64,000 nt of DNA from Nitzschia sp. DOCU1 (Eukaryota > Bacillariophyta > Bacillariophyceae > Bacillariales > Bacillariaceae): positions 4,960,001 to 5,024,000 of the forward strand of contig OX595985.1 of the NCBI GenBank assembly GCA_951394045.1. The letters are read 5' to 3'. How positions within the stretch are numbered: position 1 is the stretch's first letter; every line of letters starts with the position of its first letter. Below, in pieces: positions 19,756-32,070 of this stretch. The translations under genes were made by a program, and so were the position numbers. The notes under the pieces are model-generated. The model was not told where the DNA came from. It saw nothing but the letters and a program-made list of their open reading frames with translations, and did not search any database.

Positions 19756-22700
19756 ATGGTGCAATACCCCTCGTTTGAACAAGAAAAAGCATTAGTGCGA
19801 GACTTTGAAAATGAAATCCATTCCTGCGTATTCGTCGATATAATGGGCAATCGGCACCCTTTATGTTGTTCCGTTTGCGATGCAATGGCAACAGTGCAAA
19901 AGAAATGCAAATTTATCCCAATAGAGCAATTAGCAAAGTACGCAGAACAATGTCGAATGCAACGCGAGAGGATATCATCCGTTTATCCTTCTCCGTTAGT
20001 AAAGCATTATAAAGTGCAAAACTGTCCAGAACTAGCACCTTATGTATTATCACCAAGAACGGTGATCAACGTTGAAGCTGATAGTGTGGCTGTCTGTGGA
20101 AGTTGCCAAAAGCACTTTGAGAGTAACGGCGACAAACGCCCATCACACTGCTATCCCCCACCAGGAGCAATCATAATGGCCTATATGATTGGCGAACCTC
20201 CAGCAGTGTTAACATGTTTGAACACAATCGAATTGGCACTCGTAAGTACAGCACGAACGTTTTGTCAAAGTTGGTTCTTTTTTGGGGGTTGCCATCAACA
20301 TATTCAAGGATGGCATACTATATATGAAAATGATCCAGGGTCTATAGTTGGACACATTGCCAACTTAACTAACGCAGGATTGCAAGGACAATTGCTGGTG
20401 GTACTTTGTGGTCCGTTTACAACCACTCAAAAGGCTGAGCTCATGCGGCAAACGTCCATCAATCCACGAAAGGTTATACCCGCTTTCAAATGGCTGAAGA
20501 AAAACAATCGATTATACCATGGTATACAAATTCCTTCCATGGAAGAATTGCCAGTACCTCAGGTCATCACGCAAGACTGGTAAGTTCACAGGGATGATAG
20601 CTGACAGGCTTATATTATACTTGGTTCTCACAAATGCAAAAGGGAGGAAGCAGTTGCTGGGGGAAACGAAACGTTAGAAAATCGTTTGCACATGACCATT
20701 GTTTTACCAAACACACATGCACTGAAGGAAACAAATGGTGGATTTGCATCGCAAGAAGGATTCCGCAAATTTGTGATGGAACGCTTTCGCAATGGGAAGT
20801 ACAACGCTGTCATACATTCCCGTCCGAGTGCAAACATCCTAGCAGATCATAACGGACAAGGCATTGTTCGCGCATTCCCGCTGTTATTCCCTTATGGCCA
20901 CTCCGGATTACCCAGCGATCCGGCGGTAGACAAGGTTATCACAGCGTTTTTGCCAACTAAACGAATTCGACGACCATTCACACGGACGCTACAAACCGTT
21001 CTGCGTAAATGGTTGCAATTACGCATTCCAACATTTCAAACAGCTTTGTTCAACTTGGTGGTGTTCAACGTTCTGATGAAACAAACAATTTACAAGAACG
21101 TATGTCTGCGGGCAAACTTTACGCACTCATCTGGGAACACATTAGCACATGCAGTTGGAGGAATGACAATGCAAGAGTTGCAACGTGGTATTGCAGCTGT
21201 GCGTGCAGGTGATCCTTCCCAATATTCAACACGGACGAATGCCCAGTTTTTGAATTCAATTCATGCTACTTGCAGTAAACTACCGCATACAAATGAAGCT
21301 GCACGAGAAGCGCGAAGTCAATATTTTGCTTATCCAATCCATTTCGGACTTCCGGCAATTTTCCTCACCGTTACTCCTGACGACGAACGCAACTATCGCA
21401 TCACGCTTTACGCACTACCGCCTGATTCGCGGTTTCAATACGAGCCACCATCAGCAGCAGAAACGATGTCCGATGATCATATTCTCAAAAGATTTCGAAT
21501 GCGCCAACAAATACGAACAGAATATCCTGGGTTTTGTGCAGAGGAATATGACCGTATTATTACTGCCGTTATCGAACATCTTTTGCAGTGGAACTGTGAG
21601 AAAAACGAGTCAAAAGGTGCTGGCATATGTGGAAAATTGGAAGCGTGGTGTTTAGCAACGGCAGAGCAAGGGCGTAAAACATTGCATGGTCATTTCTTGT
21701 TATTCGTAGAGGGGTGGCCTGAACTTATGAAAAATGCTCAAGACATGCGTGTTGACAAAAGGACACGCAGTAGAGCAAAACAAATCATCTTGGAGTTTTG
21801 TGACAACATATGCAGTGCTCAGTTATTCCGGGAAGAAGATCTAGAGCATGGAATTTTCCAAAGTCATTCAGTTTTTGCTCATGATGAATGTTCTTCGCAA
21901 CGAATGTACAAGCGGCGACGCCGAGATGAAGCTGGAAACATGATAGTACGTCAACGTCGACAGAATGAGTACAAAATTGATGCTGTTGACAAGTCGACAT
22001 TACGCGCCATGCGGCACAAACGCAAATGCCAAGAAATCGAAGGTCAACTTGCAACTTGTAAAAAATGTGGAGCAAAGCTGAAGTTGGATGATGTCGTGAC
22101 AAAAGCGGTGCAATATCTCATGCAATCTGATCGCTACACTTATCAAGATGACAACAAAAGATTGGATCATTACGTCTTCAACAATCAAATGGACGTTGAA
22201 TGGTGGGAGCGCAGTGAGAATGAGATTGCAAAACGAGGATTTATGAATAATGTCATCTCCAACATTCACCGATACCTTCATGCCAGACGATGTTTTCTGA
22301 AAGGATGCGAATGTTGCTTCAACTTGCCCGAGCAACCGAACGATTCTAGCTGTCTTGTGACAAAAGCAACAAACGATGATTGGTGTGATCTGTATGGGCG
22401 ACGCTATCCCCGCTGTTTATTCATCTATGAACCTGCTCGACGAATTCAAGATGTATTCATGAATGTTCATTCTCCATTCTTGACAAGGTCTCTAGGTTAT
22501 AATACAAATGTCAGGGCAGGGATCAATGGACCGGCAGTCTTCTATACTACTGGCTACAACACCAAGCCGACGCAAAAACAAGATAACGCTGACTTCAAAA
22601 ACGTTTCTGACACAATGGCAAGGATGGTCGAACAGCGATTGCAACAAACGGAGAGTGACATTTCGCCACATGAAGAGGGATTCAAAAGAATGTTGGGAAG

Positions 22701-25454
22701 CATTTATTCCCACTGTCGTGCACATATATGTGCAGCCCCAATGGCACATTATTTGTCAATGCGGGAATCAAGATTTCGTTTCTCCCATGACACGGCAAAC
22801 ATTCCTGTTCATTCAGCAGAGTCTTGGATGTTGAAGAAAAAGACTGGTGGAGTTTTTCGAGTTGTACATGGCAAACTTGCATTCTATTTACGACCAATGC
22901 ATTACATTTATCGCGGGGAAAAGTTTCACTACATGTCATTCTTTCAGTTCTTTCAACGAACGGAGATTTTGTGTCAAAGTGTCGCAACAAGTGTTTCAGA
23001 CGAAGTATTCGAATTTGATGAAGGACATCCATTACGCACTACGCATGCAATTGTTGAGCACCGTAAACCAAAGGTGGGAGTCATTCCCTGGTCGTTTCTC
23101 ACAAGTACGAATGAACTCGGTGGGTCGTTGTTGGATTCCACACAAGTCAACTCCGATTCGCAATACTATGAAAAGAGAGAAACATACTGCCGTCGGCTTC
23201 TTCTGTTGTTCAAACCATTTTGGAAATTTGAAGAACTATTGGGAGAACATGCATCCTACCAAGAAGCATTTCGAGCTAACTTATCTATCATCACGGATGA
23301 TGTGAAAAGAATTGCGAACCACATTCAAGACATTCACAATTCGCTACGAGTTCGATTGCCTACTAACCCATTGACAGATGAAACAACCTTGGAAGAAGAA
23401 GAAGAACCCACCATTATTGCGCGTTACGATGATTTTGATGCGGCGGCGAACGAAGCCCAACTGCGTAATGCAATCGCAGCGGAAAGTGATCTTTTCGGAA
23501 CATCGTATGGACTGATCAATGGAGCTTATCGCGAAATTGCACCCAGTTTTGTCAGTAATGACGAAGTATCAAGTGCAATTATGATTTCGCCAGATGCGAC
23601 ACAATATACACCTTTACGCACAGTGATCGCTTACGCGCCACCCCCCCAACCCGTCACCAGCAATACTGCCGATGTCGATGATCTGCAACGACGGTTTGTT
23701 TGTTCTGTTGCCACCCTAAACACATTGGTATCGTCCACGGATGGTACATCGTACGAAACAGTAAATCAACCTAGATTCGCCACGGGATCAAAAGACTCCA
23801 TCATTGCATGGGGCAGACGCGACAGACTAGACGAGAAGCAACAACGAGCATTTGAAGTGTTGGCAGCAACCTATGTCAAGATGTTTTACGATGATGCGAC
23901 TGGTTTTGGTGATTTGCTTGCATTGGAAGGGCTGAAACAACTTATCGCTAGACGCGATAGAAGCAACGCACCTTTGGTAATGTTCATCACCGGTCCAGCT
24001 GGTGCAGGAAAATGTAAGTATTGTATGACTGGAATGATTGATTTGCAAAAAGGTTGGATTCACTGGCTAAAACGTTTGCTATAGCGCGCATTCTGGAATC
24101 ATTGATTGCATATGCAAAAGCTTTCAGTGCCAATATTGATCACCAATTCACGTCAGATACAATTCGTGTTAGCGCAATGACGGGTGCAGCAGCAAGTGAG
24201 ATTATGGGTGACACAACACATCGATTGTTTGGACTTTGGAAAGATCGGGACGTTACGAATGAGGATATTCAAAGAGCAGCGGATACTCGTCTTTACATCA
24301 TTGACGAGATTTCTTTCGCTCATATGGGAAATTTGGCTCGCATTTCAGAACGGTGCAAAGGAGAATCTCAATGCCAAGAATATCCTTATGGGAGGATACC
24401 GATTCTTTTTCTGGGGGATTTTTGTCAACTTGAAGGTTTCGGAGGTACCCCAATTTACAAAGGACCGCCAAGTCCCATCTGGGAACTTGCATTGAATGTG
24501 ATGGTCGAACTGGATGGTACTCATCGCTACAAGGATGATCCGGAACTCGGAGAAGCAATGGCACAAGCACGGGATGGGAACCCAACCAAACTAAGAGAAA
24601 TTCTGGCAACTCGTGATATTGAAAATAACGACTTGGAAATCCCTCAAGATCTTACTGCTCGATATGCAGTTTACACTAATCGAAAAAGATCCGCAATAAA
24701 CGCAAATGTGTTTCGATGCTACTTGGAGAGGTTTCATTACGAAGACGAAGCTATGCCAATACCAAATGGCGCAATCATCGTTCGGAGTTCAGGAAATTGG
24801 GGTGATTCAAAGATCCAGCTTGATGGGAAAACGCAACACTATCTTTGGGAAAACTGTTCCGATGCGCACGTTAAACAACAGTCCTACAAAGTTGATCCGT
24901 TCCTTGGGCTGTTCCGAGGTTGCGAATTGATGGTGAGTGACAACATTGATGTGTCCAAAGGCATTGCCAATGGCACATGTTGCACGTTTGACCACATTGT
25001 TTTGAAACCGAATGCACAATTGACACCAATGAAAGTACATCAACGTTGGGTCAATACCGTCGACATCAATGATGTGAATCTTATCAAACTGAAATACAAG
25101 GAGAAGCGTGATCTCCGACTAGATGACACTTTCGATTTGCTACCTACCAACAAGAAGTTGACAGTACAAATGCCGTTCGAAGGGCGCCTCCTGAAGGCGC
25201 AAATGGATTTAAAACATGTTCCAGCGGTCTTAAACTACGCAACAACTGTGCATAAACTCCAAGGTAAATCAATGGACAGCTTGGTGATAATGGATTGGAG
25301 CCGTACCCGCAATTGGGCCTATGTGGTTCTTTCACGTGTACGAACTCGAAACGGTTTGTTTCTGATGAAACCTATGCCAGAAGATATTTCGTTTACCCCA
25401 GATCCTGACTACTTGGCAATGATGGAGCGTTTGAGAAACAGATTGAATCCTTGA
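19756..25454 (+). CDS. Helitron-type Rep-helicase (RepHel) with DUF6570-like N-terminus, three exons
   Basis: Exons 19756-20579, 20643-24013 and 24085-25454 give 1854 residues; both introns (63 and 71 bp) are GTAAGT...AG and preserve frame. Rep-helicases nick and unwind DNA for rolling-circle transposition. The N-terminus has a CSVC zinc-like site and a DUF6570-like region (GEPPAVLTCLNTIELALVS). The Rep core has FLTVTPDDER and an HUH-type box, KTLHGHFLLF, near residue 625. A single candidate tyrosine, IHRYLHARR, is near 815; the usual Y-x-x-K-Y pair is not obvious. The Pif1 helicase has GPAGAGKS at the exon 2/3 junction (about residue 1395), LYIIDEIS, FLGDFCQL, GIANGT and TTVHKLQGKS. It looks intact. 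Confidence 0.85.
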
Positions 25455-25900
25455 GTAATGATAAAGTTAAGCATTTGTCATATTCACTTCAAATGTAAGG
25501 TGCCTTTAACCTTCGTTTATAAATTTGCCGATCACACGTGCGTTAAAGTAAATATAAAAATTTTACGCATTCGAGGTTTCATTTTTCCAGATCATGGATG
25601 CGTAAAACAAAATGGCAGTTTACGCAAATGTTTCAAGAATATGCGTTAAATTGTGTCGCAACCGTTTCGAAAAGACGTCCAATGTCACACTGAAGACACC
25701 AATTTCTCTATTCATCAAAATTAAACGTCAAAAAGGGCACTAATATTGACGAAAATACCGTTTCGTGGTGTTCTGCGACTTTCTATGATTGAATTCCAAT
25801 TCGCGCTGGCCGGTCAAAAATCGGTCTAAATAGGGCATATTTGAATTTTGAAAAGGACCCGGAAAACGTGGAAAAGGGTGGGAAAGAGCGAGGCCTCGGA
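25455..25900. other. 3' flank of the Rep-helicase gene
   Basis: AT-rich, non-coding. GCGTAAA/TTTACGC occurs near 25562, 25600 and 25620 and then stops, so the motif-rich island ends about 250 bp before the right Crypton. No clear hairpin-CTRR Helitron end was found. Confidence 0.4.
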
Positions 25901-26190
25901 CACAAAGCGCTCGTCACACCTCCGCATTCCATTGAGTCAACAATATCCATGACTTCCCAGACTAACTTTTTGGGGGAACACCCCCTCCTCGACGGCTCGG
26001 ACCAAGACTAAAACTTTTCAGGAATTTGACCATGGCATTGACAGAAATCTTGAAATCTTTACTAGGCTATGAAATTGCTCCAGTAGAAATAACTATAGAA
26101 TCAAAATCCTTGCTATTCAGTTATGTATAATTGAGTAAAGTTTTGCCCACCACCACCCCCCTCTCCAGGGGACCACTGAATTTAGCGCCA

Positions 26191-28600
26191 CTAGTTATCG
26201 GTCTCCACCCTCCTCCTCTTCCTTTCAACCCAACCTTTCTCCTGAACATAGATTGCTAAACCTGCTAGCGACTTGGAACCGCCATGAGTAAAGTGCTGTG
26301 TCAGCTCCTGACAAACATCAGCGAAATTGTGGCCTTCTGCCACTGCACAATCGATGCCCCTCATGATGATGCCCATCCTACTGAAATGTTTTTGCTCCTT
26401 GGCCGTCCAATATTTGCCCACTTTCCGCCAATTGCTCCCATGAGCAGCCTCAATGGCGGCAATGCCTCCATCCATAGGAATTCCTGTGAACTCCCTTAGC
26501 CCATGCCATTCATTGTACATCCGAAAAACGGAATCTGAACCGCAGAATCCCGTTGTCAACTTGTGCCCAAAGTAACTTGGATCATCCAAACCAGAAGCCT
26601 CCAACTCCTCCACTCCACTACCTCCTTGTTCTCCACCATTCGACTCTCTATCGCCGCCAGTTGCCCTGATCGAATTGGCTGCAACAATCAACTGGTCTGC
26701 CACTGTAGCTGCGATTGAAACTCGAAAATTGTCAAGTTGTGCCCTTACCAACTCCTCAAGGCGGCTAGCAACCATGGAATACCCCCCCTGCACTCTACTC
26801 TCCAGATTGTCGAATCTCGCGTTCATGCCCCTAAGTGCCTTCTCTATCTGTCCTCTTGCCTCTGCCTGCACTGACGACTCCATCAAAAGATTGCGCATCC
26901 GGCCAACAAATGCCTCAAAGGAATCAGAATGGAACAACTCCAACTGGAAGAATGGATGCTGATTGCGCCGCCCTGGGTCCTCCACAATCATGGCCGCCGC
27001 ATCCTGCAGAATGACCCGCCTCATCGACCTCAAAAACCGAAGGAAGCCCCATGCTGTCGCCTTTGGATCGTCGCTGTCTGCCGCAAATTTTTCCTCTAAC
27101 TTAACCAATTCCGCGTCGACCCAAGGAAAGATCTGCTTTTCTAGCTCAGTAGGCGGCTCAATCCGATTGCGTGGGAGGTAGTAGTCTTCATTCTTGGTGT
27201 AGCCGGCCATGCCTTTCATGCCATGAATGGCTACCTGTGACGAATATGTTTTGGCATGGACGGTGTGGTCCCAATGCCCTTTAAATATATTCGACAACAG
27301 CACAGTAGAGAACAATACGTAAGTCATCAATGTTGCTAACGAAAACACAAACAATACTCCCACTTACCCATCCTCATCTGTTGAACATCCGGCACATCCA
27401 TCGTCTCCATTTTTGCATTTGCACAATGGCGGCCCCAATGGCCAACCCAGGAAGCAAAGATGTGACATTCGGCGAAGCATTTCTTTATCACATCAGTGAA
27501 AGTTCGTGGCTTCATGCACTTACAATGATTCAGACTACCGTCTGAAAGAAGTTTGACATCAAACCAGGCCTTATTTTCGGAAAAGTCCGGCCTGCAGCTG
27601 TCGCTCATTTCTCCACTGTAGGCAAACCTGTAGAATAGATAGAATGCAAGGGCGCCAACAGGGCATTCCAACACTTTCTTGTTGCGAATAGCGCGACCAT
27701 ATTGCGGGCTATCATTGCAACGACCTACAGTTTTGCCTGTCCTCATTTGGAGGATGACAACCTCCATGGGATCTGAATGATCGTCACGACGAAGAATAAA
27801 ACTAAACAAGTCGCTCAACTCACCAAGAAATAGACTCTCCTGGCGGAGAACAGCATGGTAGCACCATGAGAATGCCATACGCGATCTCAAGCCTACAAAG
27901 CATTGCTGTCTCGTCCCTTTGCCATAGTCCCACAGCCATTGTTCAGCAATGGGAAACTGGTCCATTGACTGAAAAGGCTGGAAATCTCGGTCGAGTTTCT
28001 CGTCAAATCTTGCGCGTTTGATTCGGACCATGTGCACTACACGTAGATCTCCACGGATGGCATCCCAGCTGTGGTTGTTCGCCCCTTTTTCCCGCTGTTC
28101 GCTCCAGATGCTCCGAACTGTACTGATATACGTGTTAATTGCGGGAACACGTACTCTGGGTTCTCCTGGCGCGCGGCAATGTGCTGGAGAAGTTCCTGTT
28201 CCTTCGATTTGAATTCCAACGGGTCAAATGAGACACGACCAGGTCGACTTTTCCCGCCTTGTCTTTTGTTTCTAAAGGCATGGTAGCCGATGAAACGAAA
28301 GAGTTTCTCACTATCCACTGTATATCTGAAAGCTACAGGGTGCTCAGAATACATTGCATCGCAGAATTCATTCCATTCTAGCGATTTCGGATCGTAGGCA
28401 GCTGCAGTGTTCGGCTTCCTGTGTGCTAGGTTGATAGCACGGACAGCCTCCGCCATTGCAGCGGCACCAGCAGCTGCTGTGAGATTGTTGGCGGCTACTG
28501 CTACATTGGTTTGGTGCTGGGTTACAATTGCAGGCACTACTACAGGGCCTGCTACAGGGGTGGACCCGCCATAGGTTTGTTTCTTATGTCCTCTTGGCAT
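26191..28600 (-). pseudogene. Crypton recombinase, disabled copy
   Basis: The start is ATG 28600 and the stop is at 26191. Relative to the left copy, 28 bp are missing after the VFP codons, which shifts the frame and leads to a stop, and 24 bp (in frame) are missing after VVHMV. The catalytic arginine, H-x-x-R-H box, intron, tyrosine and GCR1_C region downstream are all still present and read as open frames. It could be mobilised only by the intact copy. D-to-N and G-to-V changes in the C-terminal half distinguish it from the left copy. Confidence 0.85.
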
Positions 28601-28770
28601 GGTTGACAATGCAATGCGATGCGAATGTGTTTGCGACGACGAAAATGGAAGACGCTCATCGGGATCTTGGCGGGAGACTTGCTCGGATCGGACCGTTTCG
28701 ACGGGCACGCCGGCGTGGTTTTGAACTCTGGGTGGGACGTCACGACGGAGCGGTCGTGACGTCGAATGAT

Positions 28771-28868
28771 GGCGAATAAGTGCCTTTATTTGCGGAGGTG
28801 AGCTAGACTCGGTATTGATTCTACAGCCCTAAATACGTACCCATCGCAAATAAAGGCCTTTATTTGCG
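28771..28868. promoter_or_regulatory. Paired palindromes of the right Crypton
   Basis: These mirror the left copy: the degenerate palindrome is at 28771-28794 and the perfect 24-bp palindrome at 28845-28868. The latter is identical to the left copy. Confidence 0.6.
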
Positions 28869-28937
28869 TTAGAATTGAGACTTGAGGTCTAAATCGCGCG
28901 GTTTCTGCGCCCAGGATTTTAGACTCAGCTCCCTATA

Positions 28938-29498
28938 ATGATCTTTCATTATGACGAGCCGGGATCCGATCGCAGCCACTTCAGCCGGCACGACTTTTAT
29001 GCTTGGGTAGCCGACGACTTGCTAGAATTTGAAGACCCAAACGAAGGTACGGTTACTTCCACTTCCAACGCGCCTACCGCGGAGGTTGCTCGAGCAACAG
29101 TGCAAGCAACAACCACAGTCGATGATGCAGAGAACGATGGGAACAAATGTGTCGTCGACGGACCGAATGCAGACGACAAGGAACGGCGCTGTCTGGTCTG
29201 TCTCTTGGATTCCCGGTACACCGGGATAAAAAAGGGGACGAGAGCATGCGTTTCTTCGTGCCGAACCTGTGGGTCATGCCACATGCACGTCGAAGCGAGT
29301 GGACGAGAGATACACAAGTTATTCGCAGAGGGTCTATCGTGTCATGAAATCCTAAATACGGAACTCGGGCGGGAAATATGGAAACGAAATGAACAAGGGG
29401 TAACAAGAATACAGAACACTCACCCGGCCCTTCTAGCGTTGAAAGAGTGCTTGGGGAAAAGCAGAAAGAGGAAACAGCCTCTCTCTGTAACTGTATAA
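28938..29498 (+). CDS. Cysteine-rich ORF, possibly the C-terminus of a piggyBac-like transposase
   Basis: This 186-residue ORF begins two bases outside the right Crypton, so it may be the 3' part of a longer gene cut by the insertion. The N-terminal half is acidic and threonine-rich. The C-terminal half has RRCLVCLLDS, then CVSSCRTCGSCHMH, then a basic tail KSRKRKQP. Clustered C-x2-C pairs at the end of an ORF recall the cysteine-rich tail of piggyBac (DDE_Tnp_1_7) transposases, but no DDE domain is visible. An unrelated zinc-binding orphan is also possible. Confidence 0.4.
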   Translation: MIFHYDEPGSDRSHFSRHDFYAWVADDLLEFEDPNEGTVTSTSNAPTAEVARATVQATTTVDDAENDGNKCVVDGPNADDKERRCLVCLLDSRYTGIKKGTRACVSSCRTCGSCHMHVEASGREIHKLFAEGLSCHEILNTELGREIWKRNEQGVTRIQNTHPALLALKECLGKSRKRKQPLSVTV

Positions 29499-29582
29499 TA
29501 ATAGCACCTGAATCTATAATTATAATAGCTACAATTGAATCCATTCTTGAGACTAGTATTGTTTTTATAACTAGAAGTTGTC

Positions 29583-30308
29583 CTACTTATCCTCAGTCAA
29601 GAATCCCTTCTTGAAGCCGACGTAGTTACCGCCTTCGGCGGGGTAAGAGTCGCGAATCTCGCGAACGACGCAATCAGGCAATTCCTTTTGATTGCCTTTT
29701 CCTAGGTAGCCACTAATAAAAGTAGTGGCGTCCTTGTAAAGGGCATAACGAATCTCACGATTCGAAATGCCCTGGTTGTAGAGTTCATCGCCCTTCCCAC
29801 CAAAAAGGAACTCCTTCATCGTCTTTCCACTAGTATCATCGCCAGTCTGATCCAAGAAACAGGGGGTTTCGCCGCAGTAGGCGCACTCCTTGATGGTACC
29901 TTGGACGACCGCAGAGGGTGGAACGAACTTAGGTGGCTTCGCAAGAGTGAACACCTTACAATTGTCAATGTGAGTCTTGAATGCCTGCACGTCCTCTTCG
30001 GAAATCCCGTCAGGAAAATCGAAGGTCATGAACCTGGGGTCCGGCCCGGGTTCGGCGAACATACGCACACCGCCACCGATATCCGACACGACAATCTTCC
30101 GAAGTGGGACATTCTTACCTGTGCGACGATTGTTTTCCTCGTTCGCCAAGAAGAGAGAGGCGGCAATCCGTTTGTCCTCTGGGTCGGGAACAGCACCGCG
30201 TTCGTACTCCAGCACCCCCATGGACGAATCGTATTCAATGCCGCCAAGGAAGTCCATACCGTAGGGGTTGTAGGACAAATCCTTCTTCTTCTGATTGTTA
30301 GAAGTCAT
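29583..30308 (-). CDS. Orphan 241-residue protein with CxxC motif
   Basis: ATG 30308 opens MTSNNQKKKDLSYNPYGMDF; the longer upstream frame has no better start. The body contains ECAYCGETPCF (C-x2-C-x4-C, likely metal-binding). It ends with ELPDCVVREIRDSYPAEGGNYVGFK, a type of ending I associate with uncharacterised algal proteins but cannot name. No catalytic motif is seen. The upstream region carries repeated CACCCAAATCG boxes that could control it. Confidence 0.55.
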   Translation of the reverse strand: MTSNNQKKKDLSYNPYGMDFLGGIEYDSSMGVLEYERGAVPDPEDKRIAASLFLANEENNRRTGKNVPLRKIVVSDIGGGVRMFAEPGPDPRFMTFDFPDGISEEDVQAFKTHIDNCKVFTLAKPPKFVPPSAVVQGTIKECAYCGETPCFLDQTGDDTSGKTMKEFLFGGKGDELYNQGISNREIRYALYKDATTFISGYLGKGNQKELPDCVVREIRDSYPAEGGNYVGFKKGFLTEDK

Positions 30309-30465
30309 GGTAACAAGAAGAAATAAAACAATGCATTGCGACTCTTTGGTGTCGGATGCAGTAGGTTGATTGTTGGATGCAGGTCGTTGCGCATTGTTTC
30401 TATGATCAAGATAGAGACGGCAGAACTCGGGTTTAGGCAAGGATTTATTCAAAGTCCGCAGGCTC

Positions 30466-30626
30466 GGCACCCAAATCGATTTGGATGCCGAAAAAATCGG
30501 CACCCAAACGGCGGGCGGGCGCGCAAAAACGATTTGGGTGACGCTATGGCGGCACCCAAATCGCCTCTTCCGATTGGCGTTAATTTAGTTTGCTCCGCGT
30601 TATCGTATCAACAGAGCAAACTAAAT
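30466..30626. repeat. Repeated CACCCAAATCG boxes and a 13-bp hairpin
   Basis: CACCCAAATCG or close variants recur in both orientations between 30466 and 30564, including a palindromic CAAATCGATTTG. A perfect inverted repeat, ATTTAGTTTGCTC at 30583-30595 and its complement at 30614-30626, follows with an 18-base spacer. It lies between the divergent orphan gene and the copia Gag and may belong to the retroelement leader. Confidence 0.55.
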
Positions 30627-30699
30627 CCTATTAACATCGACACAGTCGGTCCTGGCCATTCACTCAGCGCGATCTGCCACACTGTGATCCTTGTCCACC

Positions 30700-32070
30700 A
30701 TGGGAGCCAGTCCTCTCACCAAAGCTGAAATCCTCAGCATTTGGCCCAAACCGAGGCCACGCATCCAAGGGATGCCAACTTTCCTTGCTCTACGCGAGCT
30801 CACAGATTATCTCAAGGCGAGCGCCATGAAAATCCCCACCTCCCTTGGCAGTGGCAAGCACTGGCACTTGTTCTTCGTACTCAAACCTGAAGCTTGGGAC
30901 ATGCTCGTGCCGGACCATGCGCCCTTCATTCCACCCGTGGTGCCAGATGCCGTCCCCTTCATTCCTGACGGGGCTAACAACGTTGAAATTGCAGAAATTC
31001 GAGTGGAATTCGAGGACAAGGTGCGCACCTATGCCACCTACAAGAACTGCATGAGCGCCCTCCGCACAGTGATTCTCGCTGCGGTTGACCCAATCTATGT
31101 ACGCGCCCTTCGGAGCCCCAATACGTTCTTTGAACACTTCTTGACGCCACGACAGATCCTCGACCATCTCTACACCGCCTACGGATGCCTACCTCCCAGG
31201 AGGTTGTAAAAATTCAGGAAGCCATGAAGAAACCCTGGGACCCGACTCAGCCGTTCGAGGTCCTCATCAACCAAATCGAGGAAGCGGTAGACACAGCACA
31301 GGAGGCGAACCAACCTTTCTCCCCTGAACAAGTCCTAAACATTGCGTATGTTCTTGTCCACGCCACCGGCGTCTTGGGAGATGCATGTCGTGAATGGAGA
31401 AGAATCCCCGTGGGACAGCAGGATTGGGCCCGTTTCAAAGAACACTTCATCAAGGCCACGATCCAGCTTCGCTTGGACCAAGATGCGACCAGCAGCCACC
31501 ATGGCTATGCCAACGCCATGGAAGTGCTCCAGCGTCTCTCGGAAGCAGCCGCTGCGGACAAACTTACCGTAGCCAATCTCACTGCGACCAACGCCGACCT
31601 CACTGCTGCGAACACAACCATGATTGCCCAGCTGCGTGATCTTACCAACGAGTTGGCGTCACTCCGAACCGAAGTCCAAAACCTGAAGAGCCAACAACCT
31701 AGCGCAGCCCCACAGCCAGCCCGACGACCATTCGAACACAAGGTCCACGCCAAGAATTACTGTTGGTCGCATGGCGCTTACGTCGGCGACGGTCACACTA
31801 GCGCCACATGCCGCAGCCCTAAATCGGGCCATCAAAAAGGTGCCACTCGAGACAACAAGATGGGCGGCAGTGAAGCCGGCTGCACCTGATGGTGTGGGGC
31901 AGCGATTGATCCTAGTAGCATCCTAACTACTAGCAAGACAGTTTTCAACTCCATCAATCGTCTCCCCAACCAAGCTCCTAACCTTATCGTAGACAGTGCA
32001 GCAACCGGTCATTATTTGAAGCTCACCTGTCCATTGGAAGATCTTCGTCCGGCCACCTGCAGTAGGCACG
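30700..32070 (+). mobile_element. Truncated Ty1/copia element: Gag with a frameshift and start of protease
   Basis: Gag begins at ATG 30700 (CCACCATGG) and reads to about 31190. It then continues in a second frame from 31185 to 31889, so one frameshift breaks it. The second part has a leucine-heptad stretch (LTVANLTATNADL) and ends in a zinc-knuckle-like NYCWSHGAYVGDGHTSATC, typical of diatom copia Gags. After a stop, 31934-32060 encodes LIVDSAATGHYLK, the active-site segment of a copia protease. Integrase and RT are missing. Confidence 0.75.

Larger units (their letters stand above)
25901..28936 (-). mobile_element. Crypton transposon, right copy, inverted, with two internal deletions
   Basis: This 3036-bp segment is the reverse complement of 8734-11821. 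The 52-bp length difference is fully explained by two deletions inside the recombinase exon, of 28 bp and 24 bp. Elsewhere I saw only about three substitutions. The outer end CTCCCTAT abuts unrelated sequence at 28937. The inner end CACAAAGCGC abuts the flank of the Rep-helicase gene. Confidence 0.85.
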
